A stretch of DNA of 64,000 nucleotides from Ziziphus jujuba (lineage: Eukaryota; Streptophyta; Magnoliopsida; Rosales; Rhamnaceae): positions 22,630,001 through 22,694,000 of the forward strand of contig NC_083379.1 in the NCBI RefSeq assembly GCF_031755915.1, given 5' to 3'. The notes under the pieces were generated by a model. That model was given only the letters and a program-made list of their open reading frames with translations, was not told the DNA's origin and searched no databases. How positions within the stretch are numbered: the stretch's first letter is position 1; each line of letters opens with the position of its first letter. A program made the translations under genes and the position numbers. This document shows, in pieces, positions 23,730-34,100 of this stretch.

Positions 23730-24060
23730 GTACAAGATTGCCTCTGGCTCTTGGTGGGATGATGACGATGCAAGGATGATGGTGTGGGACGACGGCGATG
23801 CAAGGATGACAATGATGTTGTGAGAAGGCTTTGCGTCTAGGTGGCTCTTAATCAAACAGCTTTTGAGATTGGACGACGATGAGTTAGCAGCGACTGCATG
23901 AAGGACAAGCAGCGACGATGATGGCAATGAAGAGAAGAACGACGAACGACGATGGATAAGATTTGGGTTCTTATTGACGAATGACAATGAGTTTTTCAAA
24001 AAATAAAACAATATAAACCCTAACCTAAACATTTTGAAAGGGAAAGTAGAAAAAAAAATT
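23730..24060. other. GATG-rich stretch flanking the Tat element
   Basis: Contains repeats of gatgatg/gacgatg and two related 27-base pieces with gcaaggatgat near 23770 and 23798. A 102-codon minus-strand frame spans it but is Ser-rich and low in complexity. Because it lies on the far side of the insertion from the XRCC4-like fragment it may be the original neighbour of that fragment, but I see no XRCC4 similarity here. Confidence 0.3.
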
Positions 24061-24124
24061 AAAAAATAAATTGTATTGTTGAAGGGTATTTTGGTCTGTA
24101 TTTGTAAAATGGTGGCTTTTTTTA

Positions 24125-24155
<31 letters not shown>

Positions 24156-25130
24156 TTCAATTGTTGATTTGTAGAGTGATCATTTTTCCAAAAAAAAAAA
24201 AAAAACTTCCTTTTTTTTTGTTTTTATTTTCTAAACATTCAACAATTAAAAAAGCAGCATTCACCATTTTTCACCATTTTTGTCTCTGTTTGCTATTCTA
24301 CATATCAATGTTTTTAATTATTATTACTTTTTTATATTGGAAATAAAGGATCCAAACATGATTATCATCCAAAAAAATATATTTTATCATTAACTATCCA
24401 TCCAGGATATTTTTCAATTATTATTGGTGAAAATTTGAAGAAGTTTGATGTTATTTTCATGTTATAATAGGAAGTTATATCTTATTTATCAAAATATTCC
24501 ATGTCTCATTCAAAAAAAAAAAAAGGGGGTTGGGTATATCGAACATTTTTTTTTTAACAAAGAAAAGAAAGAAAGAAGTACAGAGAAGAAAAAAGAAACC
24601 CACTATTTCGTTCTTCCTAAAATAAATTCCTAATTTATCTTTTAAAAGGCAAACAAGATTGACATGGGATTTAAAAATAAATTATTTAACTAATATGAAT
24701 TTAATTACTTATTAAAATTCAATTGGAGAAAGTAAATTTATAAGAACTCAATCAATTATATTTTTAATTTCAACCTTTAAATTGTTAGTTGACAAAGAAA
24801 GTTCTTATAATAAAATGATTAGATCGTTCTCATATAAATATATTTTGAAATGTATGCCATCACCACTAAGTGGATTATCTTGCATATTTATAGAAAGATT
24901 ATACATATGTATATATAAATTTTATTATGTGGAATATCTGCATGAAAATTTTATGGGAATATCCAAAAAAAAATTGTGGCTTTTTGTGTTATATTGATAA
25001 CAATTTCTGAAAACTTTCAAGTAAAAAATTGAAGACAATTTTTATAAAAATTATCATCTTCTCAGATATTCGCATGAACTTTCCATGCAGACATCGGCAT
25101 AGTAGAACAACTCCCTCTATATATATATAT
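24061..25130. other. AT-rich spacer
   Basis: (TA)n at 24130-24155, A runs at 24191 and 24513, no supportable gene. Confidence 0.55.
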
Positions 25131-25145
25131 ATATGCTATGGTGAT

Positions 25146-25276
25146 AGAAGAAGCTCACCATTTGATGAACGCCTAATGCATATCCTTTATTGGATATGCT
25201 AGTAAATGAATTAAAACGCATATCCAATAAAAAATATGTGTTAGGTGCTCATCAAATGGTGAACGCCTTCTCTCAT
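25146..25276. mobile_element. hairpin MITE (copy D, separate family)
   Basis: Left arm gaagctcaccatttgatgaa near 25149; the right arm, reversed and complemented, reads gaaggcgttcaccatttgat near 25270. Both continue into cctaatgcatatcc / cctaacacatat. Bordered by (TA)n on the left (25118-25134) and right (25291-25334). No coding capacity; sequence unlike copies A, B and C. Confidence 0.6.
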
Positions 25277-25304
25277 CTTAGATAAGCTGTATATATATGT
25301 ATAT

Positions 25305-25335
<31 letters not shown>

Positions 25336-25339
25336 GAGT

Positions 25340-25484
25340 GAGGTTAAGGTGCGAACCACACTAAAACCAATGTTTTTTAAGAAAAAGTATCAGTTTTGCT
25401 GTTATATACACAGAGCAAAGCCGACCATTTTTCTTAAAAGCATCGCTTTGGTGCGGGTCCGCATGCAAACAGACCGCACCATAT
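25340..25484. mobile_element. hairpin MITE next to (TA)n (copy B)
   Basis: The left arm starts aaggtgcgaaccacac and the right arm, reversed and complemented, starts tggtgcggtctg, then continues through ggacccgcaccaaagcgatg. The left arm lacks part of the CATGCGGACC segment that the right arm keeps, so this copy has a deletion. It follows a 44-base (TA)n tract. The arms resemble copy C at 41745 (caaagc-gatg-tttt) and the ends resemble copy A at 10450. Confidence 0.6.
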
Positions 25485-25499
25485 AATTACCTATACATA

Positions 25500-25770
25500 T
25501 GTAGAAAGGAGCTAAATAGTTTGTATACATTATGAAAGTGTTTATTTGTAATCTGGTAGATTAGGATTTATTATTTAGTTTCCTAATATATAGGATCAAT
25601 TATTGACTGATTACAAATTAGTTACTTTTCTAGTTTGTTGAGATTTCGAGATTCCTATCTTTGTGGGATTCTCCTCTTTTTTCCTAGAATAGTGAACTGG
25701 CTACTCTAGCATAAATATTAGGATTGTATTTCTTTATGTTAATGAGAATTTCTCTTCACCAACACTCTCA
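25500..25770 (+). repeat. 5' LTR of the copia element
   Basis: 271 bases, starting TGTAGAAAGGAGCTAAATAG and ending CACCAACACTCTCA. Contains a tagcataaatatta TATA-like stretch near 25708. Confidence 0.92.
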
Positions 25771-25782
25771 TGGTATCAGAGC
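25771..25782 (+). promoter_or_regulatory. primer binding site, tRNA-iMet
   Basis: TGGTATCAGAGC directly after the 5' LTR, complementary to the 3' end of plant initiator tRNA-Met. The match is exact. Confidence 0.93.
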
Positions 25783-25898
25783 TGGCATGAACAGAACCCC
25801 TGAGTGAATAATAGCCAACGTGAACAGTACTACATGAATAGTTTTTTCACTTTCCTAGGTAGATTTTTCACTTTCGGGCCTTAATTGTCATTCTCATC

Positions 25899-26860
25899 AT
25901 GATCAAACACGGCGTGAATACTCAAATCGATAATCTCTCAGCCAATGTCATCGACAACTCACATTTTCTTGTTACCAGTCACAAACTCAATAGTCACAAC
26001 TTCCTTCAGTGGTCGCAATCCGTCCTCATGTATGTATCTGGCAGAGGAAAAGATGAATATCTCACTGGAGAGGTTCTTGTTCTGGAGGCAACAAATCTTA
26101 AATATCGCATGTGAAAGACTGAAAATCACATGGTTATGTCATGGCTAATAAACTCCATGACCACGGAAGTTGGAGAGAATTTCCTTCTCTACAAAACAGC
26201 CAAGGAAATTTAGGATGCGGCTCGTGAAACCTACTTCAGTTTCGAGAATACCTTCGAACTTTTTGAGATTGAAACTTCACTTCATGATTTGCGATAAGGG
26301 GAGATGACTATCACTTAATATTTCAACACAATAACCCGGTACTGGCAGCACCTTCTTATGTTTGAAATTTATTCCTAGAAATGTCCTGATGATGCAGCTT
26401 TATACGAAAAGATTGTTAATCAAAAGAGAACATTCAAATTTCTCCTTGGTCTCAACAAGGATCTAAACAAAGTAAAGGGGAGAATCATGGGAAGCAAGCC
26501 ACTGCCTCCCATCCGAGAGGCGTTTGCTGAAGTTAGAAGAGAAGAAAGTAGGAAAAACCTAATGATGACAGAAAATATGAGCTCCCCAGTTGCTGAAGGC
26601 TCGAACCTGTATACACACAACTCATCTCAGGATAACAAGTAGAGAAAAGGAAGGCCATGGTGTGACCATTGCAAGAAACCTAGTCACACCAGAGAAACTT
26701 GCTGGAAAATACACGGGAAGCCAGCTGATTGGAAGCCGAATCAAGCGCGTTAGGATCGGGACAGCAGTACAAATACTGTCACCACTTCAGACAGCACCAG
26801 CACTACTGAAACCAGTCGGTTCAGTAGGAAGCAAATTGAGGTAATGTAGAAACTACTCAG
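25899..26860 (+). pseudogene. copia gag, decayed
   Basis: Starts at ATG 25899 (MIKHGVNTQIDNLSANVIDN). The first 71 codons are open; then a shift continues the family sequence as MVMSWLINSMTTEVGENFLL and LNKDLNKVKGRIMGSKPLPP with several stops. A zinc knuckle of form C-x2-C-x4-H-x4-C (CDHCKKPSHTRETC) lies at about 26662-26703. The layout is that of copia gag (UBN2-type capsid plus knuckle). Confidence 0.8.
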
Positions 26861-26929
26861 ACAAATATCAGTCCCCTCACAATCCGCATCACCCACTGCT
26901 GAACAGCATACTAGCACGCTAGTACATCA

Positions 26930-28420
26930 AGGTACATTTTCCTTTGCTCATATTGCGGAAACCAGGAAATCAAGACCATGGATAGTTGATTCTGGAGCTT
27001 TGGATCACATGACTGGGGATACTAATGTCTTTCACAAATTCATTCCATATTCAAGTTTCCTACAATACAAATAGTTGATGGATCACACTCAAGTGGTAGG
27101 AATTGGATCCACAAAATTGACAAAGGACCTCCTTCTCTCATCTATCCTTTATGTTCTGAAACTATATTGCAATCTGATTTCTATTAGTAAACTCACTCAT
27201 GATTTGAATTGTGTGACTAAATTCTATCCAAATCTCTGTGAATTTCAAGTAGAAAATTTGAGGAATGTGATTGGCAGTGCTGAAATGTGTAATGGTCTCT
27301 ACTTGCTCAAAGGGAACCCTCCTCCACATGGACAAGTTCATTCAAGTTGTGTTTCTGAGTCTGTTTCCAATTCTGTTTCTGTTTCAAATGAGAGTAAAAT
27401 CATGTTATGGCATTTTCGCCTTGGTCATCCAAATTTTGTGTACCTTGAAAAATTGTTCCCTCATTTATTCATCAATAAAAATTCAAAGTTTTTTCATTGT
27501 GAAATATGTCAACTTGCAAAGCATACTCGGCATGTTTATCCTAGCATTCAATATAAGCCTTCACATCCATTCTCCATCATTCACAATGACATTTGGGGAC
27601 CCTCATAAGTGAAAAATATTAATGGGGCTCGTTGGTTCATATCTTTCATAGATGATCATACTAGAACCACCTAGATATTTCTTATGAAAGAAAAATCTGA
27701 CACAAGGGAAATCTTCAAATCCTTTTATTCCATGATTCACACCCAATTCAACAGCAAAATTCAGGTTTTTAAAACCGATAATGGCAAGGAGTACTTTACA
27801 TCAGTTTTGGGTTCCTATCTCTTGGAACAAAGAATTATTCATGTGAGCTCTTATGTTGACACCCCTCAACAAAATGGGATAGCTGAGAGAAAAAACATAC
27901 ACTTACTTAAGGTAGTTAGATCACTTATGTTTACCAAGCATGTGCCTAAACACTTATGGGGGCAAGTCATTCTTACTGCCACCTACCTCATAAATAGAAT
28001 GCTAAGTCGAGTGCTACAATTTCAGAGACCCTGCCAAGTCCTCCTACAAGCCTTTCCTGATGCCAAATCTTTTTGTTCCGATCTCCCACTCAAATCTTTG
28101 GTTGTCCGTCATTTGTTCACATACACCAACAACATCGGACCAAACTTGATCCCAAATCCGTGAAATGCATTTTCCTAGGATATTCCTCTCATAAAAAAGG
28201 GTACAAGTGTTACCCACCTGTTACTAGGAACCTGTACGATTCCATGGATGTCACATTCTTTGAACACCAATCTTACTTTTCCAAACTTGTAATTCAGGGG
28301 AGAATTCGAGGGAATTTCAGTTTTAGGACATTCTTCAAGATACCCAATTTGTTAGTCCAGCCTCTTTACCCTCTTCCCAGTCTCAAATTCGAATCTCAGT
28401 TCCACATCAGGTCAAAATGA
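26930..28420 (+). pseudogene. copia protease and integrase, decayed
   Basis: Protease: WIVDSGALDHMTGD near 26978, with the Asp-Ser-Gly triad. Pre-integrase zinc region: LWHFRLGHPN and CEICQLAKHTRH at 27405-27535. Core: the first Asp in HNDIWGP near 27590, the second in FKTDNGKEY near 27769, and the Glu in QQNGIAERKN near 27873, so all three catalytic acids are kept. A TAA directly after IWGPS, a TAG near 27675, and a change of frame at about 28070-28100 break it. Confidence 0.85.
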
Positions 28421-28849
28421 CACACCATCCGAGTCTCAGTTCCATGAGTCACACAATTTGCCAAATCACACCACTCAAAATGATCTACCCGAGTCCACCC
28501 AACCTCAACTTGGTACAAATCATCAGGAACTTCATGTCTATTCTAGGAGGAGATGACCTACTGAGAACGTAGAGAGCATCACTCAAGTCAGAGATTGTCA
28601 AGAACCTAAACCAGACCCTCCTGCTTCAGAATTTCACACTGGTATGGATTCTTCAACCTGTAAGCCTCTTGTTCCTTTTGTTGATAATTCTGTTTTGCCT
28701 ATTGCTGAAAGAAAAGGTGTCCGAACATGTACAAACCACCCTATTGAAAGATATGTGACATATGGGAAATTACTACCATCATATAACGCGTTCATCTCAG
28801 CTCTTAATAGTGTGTAGATTTCTAATTCCATTTACGAAGCGTTGAAAAA

Positions 28850-30355
28850 TCCAACATGAAAGCAGGCTGTTGAGGAAGAAATCAGGGCTCCCGAAAGCAA
28901 TGGAACCTAGACTCTTATAGAGTTACCTCAAGGGAAAAAGCTTGTGGGTTGTAAATGGATATTTATAGTGAAGTATAAAGCAGATGGAAGTATTGAGAGG
29001 TTTAAAGCCAGGCTGGTGGCAAAGGGCTTCACTCAGTCATATGGAATCAATTATCAGGAAACCTTCGCACCCGTTGCCAAGTTGAATACGGTTCGAGTAC
29101 TATTGTCACTAGTAGTAAATAAAGATTGGCCTTTGCACCAGCTAGACATCAACAATGCATTTTTGAATGGGGATCTTGTATTAGATGTTTATATGGAAAT
29201 ACCTCTAGGCCTAGAAAACTCTTCAAATAGCCGTCAAGTATGCAAGCTGAAGAAGTTATTGTATGGCCTAAAGCAATCACCTTGTGCCTGGTTTGATAGG
29301 TTTGCCAAAACAATGGTCACAAACGGGTACAATCAATGCCAGGCAGATCACATTCTTTTTGTGAAATTCTCACCTAGAAGTAGGATTGCTATTCTTATTG
29401 TTTACGTTGACGACATCATTCTAACTGGAGATGACTTAGAGAAAATTAACAACCTCAAAAGATTACTCGCTACTGAGTCTGAAATTAAAGATCTTGGTGC
29501 CCTCAGATACTTTCTAGGCATGGAGGTTGCTCGATTTAAGGCAGGAATTGTTATATCCCAATGAAAATACATCTTAAATTTGCTAACTGAGACTGGTATG
29601 CTTGGGTGTAAACCTGCAAAGACGCCTATGGCCCTAACCCAAAGCTAAGTATAAATGAGAAAAGAGTTCCAGTGGATAAAGCGTAGTATCAACGACTAGT
29701 GGGCAAGTTGATCTATCTCTCACACATGAGACCAAACATTGCATTCTCAGTGAGTGTGGTTAGTCAGCACATGAACAATCCGAATGAGGAACATTTAGAG
29801 GTTGTGAATCGAATTCTTAGATACTTGAAGATGACACCAAGCCACGGTTTACTCTTCAAAAAGTGTTAAAGCCATGGGATAGAGGTATACACTGATGCTA
29901 GTTGGGCTGTAGAACTAACTAGGAGATCCATAAGTGGTTACTGCTCCTTTGTGTGGGGCAATCTTGTTACATGGAGAAGCAAAAAGCAATCAATAGTGTC
30001 AAGAAGCAGTGCAGAGTCAGAATACTGTGCTCTTCCTTTGGGTATTTGCGAAGGAATATGGCTTTAGAGATTACTAAAGGAGTTGAGAGTTAATTTTAAA
30101 GACCAGATAAAAATGATTAATGATAACCAATCCGCCATCAGCATTGCTAAAAACACGGTACGCCACGATAGGACCACGCATGTTGAAATTGACAAGCATT
30201 TCATTTCAGAGAAGGTCAACAATGGAACAGTTCAACTGAGCTACATCCATACTAGACTGTAGCTTGCTGACATTCTTACCAAAGCCCTTTCAAGAATAAG
30301 TTTTGATGAATTTAACTCCAAGCTGGGATTGTATAACATATACAACTCAGCTTGA
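28850..30355 (+). pseudogene. copia reverse transcriptase and RNase H
   Basis: A 206-codon open piece (28944-29564) holds most of RT: KARLVAKGFTQSYGINYQET, LDINNAFLNGDL and the catalytic YVDDIILTGDD near 29403. It opens with GCKWIFIVKYKADGSIERFK. After a stop at 29562, RNase H follows at about 29890-30260 with YTDASWAV, SRSSAESEYCAL and the DKHFI motif. Further stops remain near 29645, 29868 and 30066. The best preserved part of the element. Confidence 0.9.
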
Positions 30356-30362
30356 AAGGGAG

Positions 30363-30625
30363 TGTAGAAAGGAGCTGAATAGTTTGTATACATTAGAAAA
30401 GTATTTATTTGTAATATGGTAGATTAGGATTTATTATTTAGTTTCCTAATAAATAAGATCAATTATTGACCGATTACTAATTAGTTACTTTTCTAGTTTG
30501 TTGAGATTCCTATCCTTGTAGGATTCTCCTTTTATTTCCTAGAATAGTGGACTGGCTACTCTAGCATAAATATTAGGGTTATATTTCTTTATGTTAATGA
30601 GAATTTCTCTTCACCAACATTCTCA
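30363..30625 (+). repeat. 3' LTR of the copia element
   Basis: 263 bases, starting TGTAGAAAGGAGCTGAATAG, preceded by the purine tract gaaagggag. It lacks 8 bases (around atttcgag) present in the 5' LTR. Confidence 0.92.
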
Positions 30626-30630
30626 ATATA

Positions 30631-31197
30631 TATATGCTGTTCTTTGTTTTTTGAGACAAACCTAGTTGATATGGAGATTGGAGATTGACCTCAAAGCAAA
30701 ATAAGGGGAATGATTGAGAAAAGGGTAAAAAATAGAACAAAATAAAAAAACACTTTGGCACTATCAGAAGTTCTTTTTGCTTCTGTTTTGGCAAACTTGT
30801 TAGGATTCACGTAGGGTCATTGCCTCATTCTTCATCTCCTTGAAGCAGCATTATTAAAAAATCATAAACATCTTAGCACACAAATCCAACTTATTGCTAT
30901 TTCTTTATGAATACTGTCCACAAGAATACATAATCACCAGAAGAAGCCTTATCAGTAATACAGCAGACCAATCTTTCACTAAGCATTTGTAATATCATAC
31001 GTATCCAACCCCCAAACGCTCAGAAATCTTATTTGTTTTTTTTTTTTTTTTTTTTTTCACATATGGAACCACCAAATTCCACAAACAACAGCTGACTAAC
31101 AATCATTGAACAGCCAATATTGATACCATAGAGATTATTTATATACATTGTAGGAAAGCCTTTGTTATCCATTATCGGTAACTATATAGCAAATTTG
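30631..31197 (-). other. spacer and probable 3' UTR of the PHO2-like gene
   Basis: Downstream of the PHO2-like stop codon on the minus strand. Holds a 23-base T run (31037-31059). The polyadenylation site cannot be fixed; no other gene seen. Confidence 0.4.
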
Positions 31198-34100
31198 TTA
31201 TTTAAATTGGCTGCAATTTATTCCCTTTTCAGAAAAAACCTCTAAGAACTTCACAAAGAGCTTACCGACCATAATTTTGAACCCTGTACTGCCTCCCGTC
31301 TGATGTTCATTTTCAGTTTTGCTAAAACCAGCAGCACAGCCTACTGGAGCTCCTTCCATGTATGCTTGACAAGCCATCAGAATATTCTCAGAGCGTTGAC
31401 TGAAGTGTTCCTCCACGAGCACCTCAAAATTCTGCACCATCATTATTAAAGTAATATGTTACACACACTGATATAGGTAAACTGAACGACTAAAATAGAT
31501 CCACACTGTCAAATAGCATGGTTTTGTGGTAAAAATTGTCCCTTCTTGGGATAAAGATGGCTAAAATTTAGTACCTATTGGGGAAACTATGCCTTACAAA
31601 TAACACATGTCATGTGTATTCTTTAGAGCAAATTTATTTTAAAAAGTATGGAGTTAAATAATATTATCTAAAAAAAATTAAAAAAAAAATAAAAAAAAGA
31701 GAGAACAGGAAAACATAAAATGAAATGCTGTTTCTAGAAATCCTGCAATCAGTACTGTACACGGTGTGGAATGGATACTTATGTTAAAATGTTTATAGAA
31801 AAACAGAAAGAACTCATTTGAAAACAGTTTGAAGATACACAAAATAAAACAATCTTTTCTATAAATAATTATATGGCTCTATTTTATCATCAACTTAATT
31901 AGCCATTACCAAAACCATAAACTGGCAGCCCATATGAGATTGACTATTGTACCTTGGGTGGCTTTCGCAGGAGGTAGATCATGGACTTGCAGGTCACAAG
32001 ATATGCATTTTCATTGTAGCTTACGGAGTTCTTCTCTCCCTCAGTCCTTCCTATCTGCTGATCATATCCTGCTTCATTGAAATAAGGCTTCTCATTAAGC
32101 ACAAGTGCTTGAAGGGAGAGAAGAACTTGAAGAATAGTGGAGCTCCCTGGATTCCATACTTCAGTGCCCCTACCCGTCCATGTATTGAGAAGGCTAAGAC
32201 AGACCTTCCCAGACTCATACAAGTTAGGGTTGACACGGAGTCCACCAGAAATGTAATGTACCATCTGCATAAAAGTTTGTCCAGAATAGCTGCATAAGAT
32301 TTTGTTGACATCACATGTGGCAAAAATGTATTTATGGGAAATAAATGTAGAACTGAACTTGACACCCTAGTTTATCAAAAATAAAACTGGCAGTTTTATA
32401 CAGTGTATTCTTAGGCTTTTCTAAGGTGCAGAACGATATTCTATTTGCACAATCAATGTTGGTTTTTCAGCTTAACAATATTTTAAGCAAACCAAAAAGA
32501 CAAGAAACATAGATATTTTTGCAGAAACTTACTGGTGGTTCATGAGGATACTCCGAAGGAAGATAGATGTCAAAAAAGAAAAGTCCATCATGATATGGCG
32601 TTCCAGGTGAACCAACAATAGCCGCCCGGATGAGATCCATTCTTTCCTCAAAAGCACGTACATAAATTGTTTCTGTTGAGGTCAAAAAACTTATATAAGA
32701 ACGTTACCAGTATGCCTGTAAAATATTTGAATAAAATTGCTCCTTCTAATTTTGGATGTTATCAACTGATGGATATATAGATCATTAATGGCTATTTTGT
32801 GTTGATGAAATCAACTCTTGTATCACCATTACTCCAAGATTCAAATCTGATTTATTTTGTCATTTCCATTCTTCCCCACCACTAAGACAGCATTTTAAAC
32901 TGTATACTTTATCTGTTCCCACCGATTTTGGGACATTATAATTGAGTTGTTATAATTTTGTGACTCCATTTTAGTAAAAGATAAACATTGCACTTCTTAA
33001 ATTATATATGTTTTTCTTCCTTGCAAAATCTAATTAAAAAAAAAAAAAGAAAAAAGAAAAAGAAGAAGAAGAAGAAGAAGATATTTTTAGCTTCTTCAAT
33101 TTCAAGAGAGCAGAAGATTATTAAGATAAAAATAGGAAGGTTCAATTGCGAGAGAGGAGTAGATTATTAAGATAAAAATAAGAAGGTTCCCTCAAAATAT
33201 TATGCAACTCAGGTAGGATTAAGAAACTATTCTCTCTGTCTGTTATCAGAAAAATAGGTCCAGGAGCTGATAGCTACTAGGTCACTCTACTATATATTGG
33301 TTTTTTTTTTTTCATTTAAATTTAACACACTTCAGTTTTGATTTATAATCGCTAAAGAAGTAACTCCCTTTTCTTTTTTCCTTTTTTTTTTTCCTTTTGA
33401 ACTTTTGGTAGGACACCATAACCAAACTCAAATCCAAATTCCTAAAATGACTGAAAATGGTGAAAACCAAAATTGAAATTCTTTTGTCAAACACACAACA
33501 AAAAATACACATACATACATACACACATATATCTATATATATAAAACTTCCTTATAGCATGAAAATGATTTAAGCATGCATCAGACAATATTAAGTACTA
33601 ACCAGGAAGATTTTTCTGTAGAATGTTCCATTCATCTTGAACTTTCTTTAGCCAGCTTCTTCTCACCTGTGCACAATGCAATGAACAATTAAGCTGTCTT
33701 CAGTCTTGACCATGTGAAGGGAACAAGATGTTATAACTTCCCCCCCCCAAAAAAAAAAGGGCAATATTTCAAACCTGAGACAGTGCTGGACCCTTGCTGG
33801 CTTCAAGAAAATGATGATCCAAGCAATCAGGAACCATATCAAACTGCCTAAACTTATTTGGATTCTTATCAGCTGTTGTATGTGGGAGATCTTTATCCCA
33901 CTGAATCTCGTTGCCTTCTTCATCTAACCTTTTCTCATCATATATCTCCAACTTGGAAATTGGATGTGGCTCAAGACAAAGTTCACTAGTTTCTGATCCT
34001 TGTTTCTCATTGGAGATTCCAGATTCTTTTTCAACTTCAGAAACATGGACATAAGGCACTGTTCCACCGAGTGATGTGGAACCAAAGGATCCAAGTAGAC

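Larger units (their letters stand above)
25500..30625 (+). mobile_element. complete Ty1/copia LTR retrotransposon, inactive
   Basis: About 5.1 kb with LTRs at 25500-25770 and 30363-30625, a perfect initiator-Met primer site after the first LTR, a purine tract before the second, and flanks acata (25495-25499) and atata (30626-30630) that fit a 5-bp target duplication with one change. Order is gag, protease, integrase, reverse transcriptase, RNase H, which defines Ty1/copia. The frames have many stops. The two LTRs differ at roughly 17 positions plus an 8-base indel by eye, so the insertion is not recent. Confidence 0.93.
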
